Shown in pieces: positions 42,054 to 51,497 of a stretch of 64,000 nucleotides of DNA. Every line of letters begins with the position of its first letter. Within the stretch, counting starts at the first letter, position 1. The stretch lies in contig CAUJEM010000067.1 in the NCBI GenBank assembly GCA_963169915.1, positions 1 through 64,000 of the forward strand, in the 5' to 3' direction. The notes below the pieces were generated by a model. The model saw only the letters and a list, made by a program, of their open reading frames with translations, did no database searches and was not told the origin of the DNA. A program made the position numbers and the translations under genes. This DNA comes from Myxococcota bacterium (GTDB taxonomy: Bacteria; Myxococcota_A; Polyangia; Polyangiales; Polyangiaceae).

Positions 42054-43079
42054 ATGTCGAGTCCGGACCGACTGCGCCCCGTGGGCTGGTGGCTGCTGCT
42101 GGTGGCTGCGGCGGTGCTCTTGCAGGTGGTGCTCGGCGGCATCACGCGGCTCACGGACTCTGGCCTCTCCATCACGGAGTGGCAGCCGCTGCTGGGCGTC
42201 ATCCCTCCCACCACGGACGCGGGCTGGAGCGAGGCCTTCGGCAAGTACCAGCAGATCCCCCAGTACCAGCTGCTCAAGAGCCACCTGACGCTCGAGCAGT
42301 TCAAGGTCATCTACTTCTGGGAGTGGTTTCACCGTCTCTGGGGCCGGCTGCTCGGTGTCTTCTTCGTGCTGCCGCTGGCGGTGTTCTGGAGGCAACGGCG
42401 GCTCGAGGGCATGAAGGCGCGGCTCTTGGGGCTGCTGGCCCTCGGCGGCGCGCAGGGGGTGATGGGCTGGTTCATGGTGGCCAGCGGTCTGCAAGATCTG
42501 GTGTACGTCAGCCACCTGCGCCTGGCCGCGCACTTCATGCTCGCCGTGGTGCTGCTGGCGGCGCTCGTCTGGGAGGGCCTGGCGCTGCTCCGCCCCACGC
42601 CGCCGCGAGTACCCCCCCAGAGCCTCACGCGGGCGACGGGCGCGCTGCTCGCCCTCTTGGCGGTGCAGCTCACCTGGGGCGCCTTCATGGCGGGGCTGCG
42701 CGCCGCCCATGCCGCGCCCACCTGGCCCACCATCAACGGCCGCTGGCTCCCGCCCCAGCTCTTCGAGGGCGGCTGGTGGTGGAACGTGCCGCTGTCGGTG
42801 CAGTTCGTGCACCGTACCCTAGCGTATCTGCTGGCGCTCGCGCTGCTCGGCTGGTGGTGGGGGGCGCGGCGCACGCTCGGCCTCGAGCGACACCTGGTGC
42901 TCGTGGCGGTGTTGGCGCAGGTCACGCTCGGCGTCGTCACCACCTTGCAGGCGGGCATCTCCGGGCGCCTGCTGTGGTTCGGGGTGGCGCACCAGCTCTT
43001 GGGCTTGCTGCTCACCGTAGCCCTGCTGGCCGCCCTGCGCGCGCTCGTGCCGAGCCGCTACGCGCCAGCGGCCGCCTAG
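42054..43079 (+). CDS. ctaA: Heme A synthase (COX15/CtaA)
   Basis: Oxidises the C8 methyl of heme O to the formyl group of heme A for cytochrome oxidase. The 341-residue protein has eight hydrophobic segments and the conserved heme ligands His93 in FWEWFHRLWGR, HLRLAAH, QFVHRTLAY and VAHQLLG. QVVLGGITRLTDSGLSITEW is the hallmark of the Cys-loop-lacking, COX15 type found in mitochondria and alphaproteobacteria. No ctaB or oxidase genes lie nearby. The stop TAG overlaps the convergent lpdA stop through a shared CTAG. Confidence 0.95.
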   Translation: MSSPDRLRPVGWWLLLVAAAVLLQVVLGGITRLTDSGLSITEWQPLLGVIPPTTDAGWSEAFGKYQQIPQYQLLKSHLTLEQFKVIYFWEWFHRLWGRLLGVFFVLPLAVFWRQRRLEGMKARLLGLLALGGAQGVMGWFMVASGLQDLVYVSHLRLAAHFMLAVVLLAALVWEGLALLRPTPPRVPPQSLTRATGALLALLAVQLTWGAFMAGLRAAHAAPTWPTINGRWLPPQLFEGGWWWNVPLSVQFVHRTLAYLLALALLGWWWGARRTLGLERHLVLVAVLAQVTLGVVTTLQAGISGRLLWFGVAHQLLGLLLTVALLAALRALVPSRYAPAAA

Positions 43080-44488
43080 CGGTTGACCACGTGGATGGCG
43101 TGCCCGAGCGCCGCCGCCGAGGCCTCCATCAAGGCCTCCCCCAGGGTGGGGTGTGGGTGGATGGTGAGCGCCAGATCTTCCGCGGTGGCGCACAGCTCCA
43201 GCGCGAGCGCCGCCTCACTGATGAGATCGCTGGCGCTGGGGCCGGCGATGTGCACGCCGAGGACACGCCCACTCGCGGCGTCCATCACCACCTTGGCCAC
43301 GCCGTCCGTCTCCCCGATGCTCATGGCGCGCCCCAGCGCGGCGAATGGAAACTTCCCGACCTTCACCGAGTAGCCCTGCGCCTTGGCAGCCGCCTCCGTG
43401 AGCCCCACGCTGGCCAGCTCCGGGTCGGTGAACACGATGCCCGGCACCGTGACCCAGTCCTTCCCGGCGCGGTGGCCCGCGATCACCTCTGCGCACACCT
43501 CCCCCTCCTTCGAGGCCTTGTGCGCCAGCATGGGCTGCCCGCTCACGTCCCCGATGGCGTAGACGCCGGGCACGTTCGTCTGGCAGGTGTCGTCCGTGGG
43601 CACGAAGCCGCGCGCGTCCACGTTCACCCCTAGCCGCTCCAGGCCGAGGTCACGGCTGCGCGGGCGCATGCCCACCGCCACGAGCACCACGTCGGCCACC
43701 AGCGTCTGCTCCACGCCGCCCACCGCGACCTTCACGCTCACGCTGCCGTCCGGGTTCGAGCTCTGGCCGAGGGCCTTGGCGCTCTTCAGCACCGTGGCGC
43801 CGCGCTTGCTCAGCGTGCGCTCCACGAGCTTGACGCACTCCTCATCCATGCCGGGCAGGAGGCTCGGCGTCGCCTCCACCACGGTGAGCTCCGCCCCGAA
43901 GGTCTGGTAGACCATGCCCAGCTCCAACCCGATGACGCCCCCGCCGATGACGAGCAGGCGCCTTGGGATCTTCCGCAAGCTGACCGCCTCCCGCGCGCCG
44001 ATGATGGTGCTGCCGTTGAACTCGAAGCCCGGGATCTGCACCGTGGCCGAGCCCGTGGCGAGCACGATGCCCTTCGTGGCCCTCAGCTGCTGGACGCTCC
44101 CGTCCTTGGCCTTCACCGCCACGGTGTGCGCGTCCTCCAGCGTGCCCCAGCCCTCGATGAGCGTAGCGCCGTTGGCCTTGAGCAGCCCGCGCACGCCGCC
44201 GGTCAGCTTCTTGACGATGCCGCCCTTCCAGTCCTGCATCTTGTCCACGTCGAGGGTGGCCTCACCGAAGCGGAGACCCGTCTCCGCACCACGGCGCGCC
44301 TTCTCCCAGAGGTGAGCGTTGGCGATGAGCGCCTTGCTCGGGATGCAGCCCCAGTTGAGGCACACCCCGCCCACCTCCTCCGCCTCCACGCACGCCACGC
44401 GCTGGCCGAGCTGGCCCAGCCGGATGGCGCACACGTAGCCGCCGGGGCCACCGCCAAGGACGATTGCGTCGAACTCCTGCGTCGTCAT
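43076..44488 (-). CDS. lpdA: Dihydrolipoamide dehydrogenase (E3)
   Basis: FAD enzyme that reoxidises dihydrolipoyl groups of 2-oxo acid dehydrogenase complexes with NAD+. The 470-residue protein has the FAD motif VLGGGPGGYVCA, redox Cys43/Cys48 in GGVCLNWGCIPSKA, the NAD motif VIGGGVIGLELG, the second FAD motif YAIGDVSGQP and the C-terminal base in TIHPHPTLGEAL. Lies 46 bp downstream of an E1-alpha gene on the same strand, so they probably form one transcript. Confidence 0.95.
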   Translation of the reverse strand: MTTQEFDAIVLGGGPGGYVCAIRLGQLGQRVACVEAEEVGGVCLNWGCIPSKALIANAHLWEKARRGAETGLRFGEATLDVDKMQDWKGGIVKKLTGGVRGLLKANGATLIEGWGTLEDAHTVAVKAKDGSVQQLRATKGIVLATGSATVQIPGFEFNGSTIIGAREAVSLRKIPRRLLVIGGGVIGLELGMVYQTFGAELTVVEATPSLLPGMDEECVKLVERTLSKRGATVLKSAKALGQSSNPDGSVSVKVAVGGVEQTLVADVVLVAVGMRPRSRDLGLERLGVNVDARGFVPTDDTCQTNVPGVYAIGDVSGQPMLAHKASKEGEVCAEVIAGHRAGKDWVTVPGIVFTDPELASVGLTEAAAKAQGYSVKVGKFPFAALGRAMSIGETDGVAKVVMDAASGRVLGVHIAGPSASDLISEAALALELCATAEDLALTIHPHPTLGEALMEASAAALGHAIHVVNR

Positions 44489-44534
44489 GCTGGCGAGCTA
44501 GCCGAGCGCTGGCCGCGTCACAAGCGCCGAGCGC

Positions 44535-45650
<1,116 letters not shown>

Positions 45651-45705
45651 ACGCTGGCAGCAATACCACGGTCGCCCGCCGATGGGAGCCCGCTCGTGGG
45701 GCCGC

Positions 45706-46740
45706 CTAGCGCGCGCCCTCTTCGAGCCGCGCGAGCGCTTGCTCCACGGCCTCCGGCTCCGCCTGGCGCGCGTCGCCGCGCCACGCGAGCAAGGTCTGAC
45801 GCGCCGCGCTGAGCCGCGCGTGACCGGCCGCCACGACGGCGAAGGTGCGCCGATCGCGCGACCACGCGCGCAACCCCGACAAGATCTTCTGCGCTGCTCG
45901 CGCTTCACCGAGGCGGCTCAGGGCGACGAGGGCCTGCCACGCCAGCGGCCCGCCGCGCCACCCGAGCCGCCCGTAGGCCTCCCGCGCGAGCGCTGGGACG
46001 GCGCGCTGGAGCCCGCGCTCTCCGCACAGCTCGATGCAGGCGCCGCGGTCCTCCAGATCCAGCGTGGGGTTGCCCACGGCCTCCACCAGGGCCGCGTCGC
46101 CGCGCTCGTCCCCGAGCCGCGCCAGCACGATGGCGGCGGCGGCGCGCACCGCGGGTGAGGCGTCACGCAGCGCCTCGAGCGCCCCCCGTCGGACGGGCTC
46201 CACGCCCAGCCGCTCACGGTGCTCTTCCGCGAGCCGCAGCGCGATGTAGCGCACCTCCGCGTCCTCGTCACGGAGCGCGCGCGGCAGCGTCGCCTCGAAC
46301 TCGGTGAACGCCACTCGCGCGCGCGCGATGAGCGCCTGGAAGCGCAGCGAGGGCTCCTCGCTGGCCGCCGCCTTGGCGAGCACCCGCTCCACCCGCACGC
46401 GCTCCACCCGCGGCGCGTCCGCGCCCAGGCACTCCCCGAGCGCCAGCAGCGCCCGCTGGCGCACCGAGAGGGCCGCGTCCCGCTCGTAGGCCTCGACCAG
46501 CGCCTCGACGGCCTGCTCCGCCGCGGCGTCCGCCAGGCCCAGCGCCGCCTCCGCGCGCACCTCGGCCGTGGCGTCCTCGCGGAGGGCGCGCGTCAGGGCC
46601 GCGACGGCCCTGTCCCTGTCCTCTCCGCTCGTGTGCCGCCGCGCGTCGAGCACCGCCGCCAGCCGCACCTGCGAGCGTGGCGCGGTGACGTCGCGCTCGA
46701 CCGCCTCGAGCGTGCGCGGGAGCATCTGGGGCTCGAACAT
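45706..46740 (-). CDS. HEAT-repeat protein
   Basis: A 344-residue, all-helical, Ala/Arg/Glu-rich protein built of about eight HEAT-like repeats, for example DATAEVRAEAALGLADAAAE, DEDAEVRYIALRLAEEH and DASPAVRAAAAIVLARLGDE. No signal peptide. Such solenoids mediate protein contacts. It lies between the permease genes and the E1-alpha gene on the same strand; a functional link is not evident. Confidence 0.8.
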   Translation of the reverse strand: MFEPQMLPRTLEAVERDVTAPRSQVRLAAVLDARRHTSGEDRDRAVAALTRALREDATAEVRAEAALGLADAAAEQAVEALVEAYERDAALSVRQRALLALGECLGADAPRVERVRVERVLAKAAASEEPSLRFQALIARARVAFTEFEATLPRALRDEDAEVRYIALRLAEEHRERLGVEPVRRGALEALRDASPAVRAAAAIVLARLGDERGDAALVEAVGNPTLDLEDRGACIELCGERGLQRAVPALAREAYGRLGWRGGPLAWQALVALSRLGEARAAQKILSGLRAWSRDRRTFAVVAAGHARLSAARQTLLAWRGDARQAEPEAVEQALARLEEGAR

Positions 46741-46817
46741 CGGCGTGCCTCAGTGTGGGCCGACTCAGCACGACGCCGCAAGCCATGGCCTCATCCCCGC
46801 GGCGCAGCGCGGGCGCC

Positions 46818-47636
46818 TCAGCCCGCGGGCGCGCGCAGCATCCAGCGGCGTAGCCCCTCGCTGGCGAGCTGCAGCGAGCCGCTCGCGGCCGCCACGGCGA
46901 GCGCGCCGAAGGCGAGCACGTGCGGAGCACGCAGCATGCCGGCGACCCCCTGCTCGAGCACCGCGCCGAGGCTGACGCCGTCGCTCGGACCGAGCCCGAC
47001 GAAGCCGAGCGCCGTCTCGCCGAGCACCACGCCCGCCGCCACGCCGCCCGCCTGGATGGCCACGGGGCCGAGCAGGTTGGGCACGACGTGGCGCGCCAGC
47101 ACTTGCCAGGGGCGGAGGCCGAGCGCGCGCGCGGCCTCGACGAACTGCGCGCTGGCGAGCGTGCGCGCTTGCGCCGCGGCGAGGCGCGTGAAGGGCGCCC
47201 AGCTCGTCAAGCAGAACACGCCGGCCAGGTGCGCGCGGCTCGGCGCCGTGACGGCGCTGAGCACGGCGAGCGCGAGCAGGAAGCTGGGGAAGGCCTGCAC
47301 CAGATCACAGAGCCTGAGCGTGACGGCCAGGACCCGCCCGCGGCGCAGGCCCGCCGCCGCGCCGAGCGGCGTGCCTAGCACGAAGCCGAAGGCCGCGACC
47401 GTCGCCGCCAAGGCGAGCGCGCGCGCGGTGCCATGCGTCAGCAGCGCCAGCAAGTCCACCCCGGCCTCCGCGCTGCCCAGGGGGCGCGCCCAGCTCGGCG
47501 CCTGCCACGACAGCTCCAGCGTGATGCGCGTGGGTGAGCGCGCCGACCCCAAGGCCCAGCCGCCCGTGACGAGCGCGAGAACGACGACGGGCACCACGGC
47601 GAGCAGCGCGCGCCGCTCCCCGCGCCGCGCGCTCAC
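46818..47636 (-). CDS. DppC/OppC-type ABC permease
   Basis: The 272-residue inner-membrane permease starts at GTG 47636, overlapping the upstream permease stop (GTGA). Six hydrophobic segments are visible. The EAA coupling loop is EAARALGLRPWQVLARHVVP, followed by NLLGPVAIQA, typical of the DppC/NikC side of peptide or nickel importers. Its partner DppB-type gene is immediately upstream. No ATPase or periplasmic binding protein is encoded nearby; substrate unknown. Confidence 0.88.
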   Translation of the reverse strand: MSARRGERRALLAVVPVVVLALVTGGWALGSARSPTRITLELSWQAPSWARPLGSAEAGVDLLALLTHGTARALALAATVAAFGFVLGTPLGAAAGLRRGRVLAVTLRLCDLVQAFPSFLLALAVLSAVTAPSRAHLAGVFCLTSWAPFTRLAAAQARTLASAQFVEAARALGLRPWQVLARHVVPNLLGPVAIQAGGVAAGVVLGETALGFVGLGPSDGVSLGAVLEQGVAGMLRAPHVLAFGALAVAAASGSLQLASEGLRRWMLRAPAG

Positions 47637-48610
47637 GCCGCACCTCCGCGTGGGTCCACCGCGGCCTGCAGCGCCGCCGACAGCGACTGCGCCACGACGA
47701 ACAGCAGCCCCGAGGCGACGACCGACGCCTCCATCACCGGGATGTCCCGCGCGGCGTAGGCCCCCAGCATGAGGCTCCCGAGCCCCGGACGCTCGAACAG
47801 CCGCTCGAGCACGATGGCGCCGCCGAGCAGCGCGCCGAGCTGCGTCGCCACCACCACGACGATGGGCGCGGAGGCGACGGGCAGCGCGTGCAGCACCCAC
47901 ACGCGCCACGGGCCGCCCCCCTTGGCCACCGCGACCTCCAGGAACTTGGCGTGCGTCACCTCCAGCAGGGCGGCGCGCGCGATGCGCGCCACCTGCGCGC
48001 CCAGCGGCAGGCCGAGCAGCACGCTGGCGAACACCAGCCCCGTGAAGCCGCCGTCCGGATCCCCGGGGAGTGGAACCAAGCGCCAGCGTAGCGCGAGCAG
48101 GTACGTGGCGAGCGGCGCCAGGGCGAGCAGCGGCGTGGCCGCCACCACGAGCACGGCGCGTACGACCCAGCGTCGCGCAGCGCCGAGCCACGGCCCCACG
48201 CCGAGCAAGGCCGCGCCCACCCCGCCCGCCGCACCCAAGGCGACGGCGAGCCCAGCCAGCGCCGCGGTCGGCCCGAGCGCGCCCCACACCTCGCCGAAGG
48301 CGGTGCGCCCCGGACGCGCGAGGCTCTGCCCCAGATCCAAGCGTATCAGCCCGACCACGAAGCGCCCGTACTGCACGAGCAGCGGCTGGTCGAAGCCGAG
48401 CCGCGAGCGCAGCTCCGCGCGCGCGCTCGCGGGCGCCTGCTCTCCCAAGATGAGCGCCGCAGGATCTCCAGGCAGCAGCCGCAGCGCCAAGAACACGAGC
48501 GATGCCAGCACGAGCACCACCCCGAGCGCGCCGAGCGCCTGGCTCAGCAGCGCGCGCAGCACGCGGCCAGCCACGACCGCTCGGCTGGCTCGACCGGCCA
48601 CGCTCGGCAT
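47633..48610 (-). CDS. DppB/OppB-type ABC permease
   Basis: A 325-residue permease with the DppB hallmarks: first helix VLVLASLVFLALRLLPGDPA, then LGFDQPLLVQYGRFVVGLIR with DLGQSL, and the coupling loop FLEVAVAKGGGPWRVWVLHA ending in the signature VERLFERPGLG. It pairs with the overlapping DppC-type gene. A Cys-rich lipoprotein gene ends six bases upstream on the same strand, suggesting one operon. Substrate unknown; the family imports peptides, nickel or similar solutes. Confidence 0.9.
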   Translation of the reverse strand: MPSVAGRASRAVVAGRVLRALLSQALGALGVVLVLASLVFLALRLLPGDPAALILGEQAPASARAELRSRLGFDQPLLVQYGRFVVGLIRLDLGQSLARPGRTAFGEVWGALGPTAALAGLAVALGAAGGVGAALLGVGPWLGAARRWVVRAVLVVAATPLLALAPLATYLLALRWRLVPLPGDPDGGFTGLVFASVLLGLPLGAQVARIARAALLEVTHAKFLEVAVAKGGGPWRVWVLHALPVASAPIVVVVATQLGALLGGAIVLERLFERPGLGSLMLGAYAARDIPVMEASVVASGLLFVVAQSLSAALQAAVDPRGGAA

Positions 48611-48616
48611 CGGTCG

Positions 48617-49231
48617 CTAGCCGCCCCCCGCCCCCGCCACGCCGCTCGCGCCCCCACTCCCGCTCGCTCCGCCGCCACCGCTCGCTCCCCCGCCACCGCT
48701 CGCTCCGCCGCTCCCGCCGTCGGGCGGCTTGCCCCAGTCCTCGAAGCCAGCGTCCGTCCCGGTGCACACCTCCGTGCCCACGCCCTCGCCGAGGGGCTCG
48801 CCGCTGTACGGGACCACGCACACTCGACCGCTGCCGCCATGTTCCACCCTCACCGCACCCCAGTCGTTGCCCGCGCGCCCGAGGTCTTGGCACACGTAGC
48901 CGCCGCGGCAGTCATCGTCGCTGCCACAGCTCCGCATGCAGAAGGTGCGGCGCAGGCGCCCGCCGCTCTGCGCGTCCTTGCACGCCGCCGCCCGCGAGCG
49001 CTCCGGCCCGAAGCCGATGCACACGGCCTCCTCCGGGCAGGTCCCAGGGCTACAGTTGAAGAGGGTGCAGTAGCCGCCCGGTTGCGTGGTGTCACAGAGG
49101 CGGTCACCGGAGGCCGAGCAGTCGACGGAGGTGCTGCACTCGTCGCCGATCTTGGGTTTGCAGCCCGAGGCGCCGAGCAGCGCCACCCCTAACGCGAGCG
49201 GCAAGACAAGTCGGTGCAAGAGGGCAGCCAT
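48617..49231 (-). CDS. Cys-rich lipoprotein with C-terminal Gly/Ser tail
   Basis: From ATG 49231 the 204-residue protein has a lipobox (LLGASGC, Cys24), then a Cys-rich domain with pairs such as CSTSVDCSASGDRLCD, CPEEAVC and CMRSCGSDDDCRGGYVC, a pattern common in myxobacterial surface proteins. The last ~40 residues are almost pure Gly, Ser and Ala and lead to the stop codon without a following domain. Starts upstream to 49264 are possible. First gene of a probable operon with the two permeases; it does not look like a solute-binding protein. Confidence 0.68.
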   Translation of the reverse strand: MAALLHRLVLPLALGVALLGASGCKPKIGDECSTSVDCSASGDRLCDTTQPGGYCTLFNCSPGTCPEEAVCIGFGPERSRAAACKDAQSGGRLRRTFCMRSCGSDDDCRGGYVCQDLGRAGNDWGAVRVEHGGSGRVCVVPYSGEPLGEGVGTEVCTGTDAGFEDWGKPPDGGSGGASGGGGASGGGGASGSGGASGVAGAGGG

Positions 49232-49277
49232 GGGCGGCGCGCATGCTAGACCTAGCTCCACCACGGCGCCAGCCGCC

Positions 49278-49307
49278 TTGACACTGGCGCGCCGTGCCCC
49301 ATAAAAC
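49278..49307 (+). promoter_or_regulatory. Promoter of ferredoxin gene
   Basis: A perfect -35 TTGACA (49278-49283), 18-bp spacer and TAAAAC (49302-49307). Transcription would start near 49314, 19 bases before ATG 49333, which is preceded by GAAGG. A consensus -35 is rare in this GC-rich DNA. Confidence 0.55.
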
Positions 49308-49332
49308 CCGAGGCCAAGGGCGCGAAGGCATC

Positions 49333-49638
49333 ATGGCAACCTACATCACAGAAGATTGCATCAACTGCGGCGCGTGCGAGCCGGAGTGCCCCAACGAGGC
49401 CATCTCGGAGGGCGACGACATCTACGTCATCGATCCTGATCTTTGCACGGAGTGCGTCGGCTTCTACGACCATGAGGCCTGTCAGGCCGTCTGCCCGGTG
49501 GAGTGCTGCCTCCCGGATCCTTCCCGGCCGGAGACGGAAGAGCAGCTCGCGGCGCGCGCGCTGCAGCTCCACCCGGACGACGCCGAGCTGCGCGCGCGGA
49601 TCGAGAGCGGCAATTTCCCCTCGCGCTTCCGTAAGTAG
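49333..49638 (+). CDS. YfhL-family 2[4Fe-4S] ferredoxin
   Basis: A 101-residue electron carrier. TYITEDCINCGACEPECPNE gives the first cluster (CxxCxxCxxxCP), and LCTECVGFYDHEACQAVCPV the second, with the longer loop (CxxCxxxxxxxxCxxxCP) typical of YfhL-type ferredoxins. A Glu/Arg-rich C-terminal helix follows. ATG 49333 is preferred over 49294, which would add 13 atypical residues. No redox partner genes are adjacent. Confidence 0.92.
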   Translation: MATYITEDCINCGACEPECPNEAISEGDDIYVIDPDLCTECVGFYDHEACQAVCPVECCLPDPSRPETEEQLAARALQLHPDDAELRARIESGNFPSRFRK

Positions 49639-49645
49639 CACTAGC

Positions 49646-50530
49646 GTGCTGGGCAGCCTCTCCCAGCGGTGGTGGCTCGGTGGGGTGCTCGTCATCACCG
49701 GGTGTGGAGGCGCCTCGCCCCTGCTGCACCCCGCTCACCCGCTCCCTGCCGGAGAGAGCAGCTTCAGCGCCGGCGTCAGCGGGCAGCTCATGGCGGGCGC
49801 CGCGCAAGCGGAGCTGAACGCCGCCAAGAGCGCCAACGCCAACGGCGTCGCTCCCGGCCGCCCTCGTGAGGCCTTCTTGCGCGGCGCCGTCGCGTACGCC
49901 GCTGTCGCTCCGGGCGTGGCGCCCTTCGTCGGCTTCCGGCTCGGGCTCCAGGGGAACACCGAGGCCGGGCTCAGCGCCACGGGGCGCCGCGTCCGCGTGG
50001 ACGGCCGCTACGCCTACGTCCTGACGGACACGGTGGCGCTCAGCGTCGGCGCCGGCGCTAGCGCCCTCTTGGAGCGCATGGCCGAGGACGAGCAGGGGGA
50101 CGACGCCACCGCGCAGCGGCTGGGCGCCATCCCGGGCGTGGACGGCAGCGGGCTCAGCGGGTTCGGGGTGGACGTCCCGCTGCTGCTTGGCTGGCGTAGC
50201 AAGGGCAGCATCGTCCAGCTCTGGGCGGGGCCTAGGCTGGGCTACCAACACCTCGGCGGAGACTGGGCGCTGCGCATCGACCCGGACGCCCGTGAGCAGG
50301 TGCTCGCGGCAGGGGCGGCCCAGCAGTGGAGCCTGGGCGGCGTGCTCGGCCTGGCCGTCGGGCTCTACCCCGTGCAGGCCTCCATCGGCGTGGACGTGGC
50401 GTACCTAGCGCTCAGCGGCGAGGCCGCGCTGCTCGAGCGCCGAGCGGGCGTCTCGCAGAAGGTCACCTACACCGGCGTGACCCACGCCCTCGGCGTCGCG
50501 CCCGCGGGCGCGCTCAGCGTCCGGTTCTGA
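49646..50530 (+). CDS. Lipoprotein with barrel-like domain, unknown function
   Basis: The 294-residue protein starts at GTG 49646, eight bases after the ferredoxin stop. The lipobox VLVITGC (Cys20) is followed by a Gly/Ala-rich, strand-alternating body (FVGFRLGLQGNTEAGLSATG, VWAGP-like LWAGPRLGYQHLGGDWALRI) ending VTHALGVAPAGALSVRF with a terminal Phe, like outer-membrane barrels. A lipoprotein that also resembles a barrel suggests surface or periplasmic location. No family recognised. Confidence 0.62.
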   Translation: MLGSLSQRWWLGGVLVITGCGGASPLLHPAHPLPAGESSFSAGVSGQLMAGAAQAELNAAKSANANGVAPGRPREAFLRGAVAYAAVAPGVAPFVGFRLGLQGNTEAGLSATGRRVRVDGRYAYVLTDTVALSVGAGASALLERMAEDEQGDDATAQRLGAIPGVDGSGLSGFGVDVPLLLGWRSKGSIVQLWAGPRLGYQHLGGDWALRIDPDAREQVLAAGAAQQWSLGGVLGLAVGLYPVQASIGVDVAYLALSGEAALLERRAGVSQKVTYTGVTHALGVAPAGALSVRF

Positions 50531-50546
50531 CGGCGCCCTCCCCGAG

Positions 50547-50575
50547 TTGCGCGCCCGAGCGACCGCTCCTATCCT
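50547..50575 (+). promoter_or_regulatory. Candidate promoter giving a leaderless mRNA
   Basis: TTGCGC (50547-50552), a 17-bp spacer and TATCCT (50570-50575). GTG 50582 begins exactly seven bases after the -10, the usual start-site distance, so the mRNA would begin at the start codon. Confidence 0.45.
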
Positions 50576-50581
50576 TGTCGG

Positions 50582-51454
50582 GTGCGCGCTCTCGCCTCCC
50601 TGAGTCCCGCGGCCGTCGGCTCGCTGCTGCTCGCGCTGGGCTGCTCGGGCAACGTCACCAGCTACTCCACCGAGGAGGCCGCCGGCAGCGTCCACATGCT
50701 GCTGCGGGTCGAGCGCAGCACCGCCAGGGACGAGAGCGCCGAAGCCGCCGCGCTCGTGGGCTTTCTACGGGTCCCTGCCCAGGTGGACCCTAGCAGCGCG
50801 CTCGAGCTGCTGGACGGCGTCCAGGTGCCCCCTCCGCTGGGTCAGTGCGCCTCACGGCAGAGCCCTCAGCGCACCACCCTCACGTCCGGCGCAGTCACCC
50901 TACTGGAGGCCGGTGAGCTCAGCCTGGCCAGCAACGGGCAAGAGACGCCGCTGGCGCCCCGGGCCTTCCCCACCGTGAGCAACCTCTTGAGCGGCGTCGT
51001 GTACACCACCACGGACCGCGCCGCGGAGACCCTCCCCGCGGGGAGCCTGTACTACGTGCAGGCACGCCGTGGCTCCGAGCTGAGCGACATCGACACCACG
51101 GTGCTCGCCCCGGAAGAGCTCGAAGAGCTCCAGGTGCTCGGGACGCCCTGGGCGCGGCTGGAGCAGCTCCCGGTCGGCGCCGAGCTCAGCCTGTCGTGGC
51201 GCCCCGGCAGTCCAACGGACTGGGTCGTCGTCGAGCTGGAGATGAGCGGCGCCGCCACCACGTGGTGCGCCTTCAAAGACGACGGGCTGGCCAGCGTGCC
51301 CCTGCACCTCACCGAGGCGACGCCAGCGCGGCTCAGCGTCCGCCGGGTGCGACTGGCCGAGCTGAGCGCCAGCGGGCTCGCCAGCGGCCTGGCGCGCTTC
51401 GAGTTCGAGCGCTTCGCCTCCGTGGAGCTGGTGCCCACGGAGGTGGTCGACTGA
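50582..51454 (+). CDS. Lipoprotein, unknown function
   Basis: The 290-residue protein starts at GTG 50582 and has a lipobox (LLLALGC, Cys21). The mature part has a strand-rich region (SVHMLLRVERSTA; GAVTLLEAGELSLASNGQE), then WCAFKDDGLASVPLHLTEAT and a C-terminal beta-region. The pattern suggests one or two beta-sandwiches. No catalytic motif or known family seen. It converges on glyQ, with CTGAGCGCTCAG at its stop codon. Confidence 0.6.
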   Translation: MRALASLSPAAVGSLLLALGCSGNVTSYSTEEAAGSVHMLLRVERSTARDESAEAAALVGFLRVPAQVDPSSALELLDGVQVPPPLGQCASRQSPQRTTLTSGAVTLLEAGELSLASNGQETPLAPRAFPTVSNLLSGVVYTTTDRAAETLPAGSLYYVQARRGSELSDIDTTVLAPEELEELQVLGTPWARLEQLPVGAELSLSWRPGSPTDWVVVELEMSGAATTWCAFKDDGLASVPLHLTEATPARLSVRRVRLAELSASGLASGLARFEFERFASVELVPTEVVD

Positions 51455-51497
51455 GCGCTCAGGCGCAGCGCCACGAGGGCGCCGCGCGCTGCAGCAC

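Noticed and set aside
45651-45908. N-terminal extension of the E1-alpha frame
   Set aside because: Arg/Ser-rich residues are antisense-like and overlap the end of the HEAT-repeat gene; family members start at the ATG at 45650.
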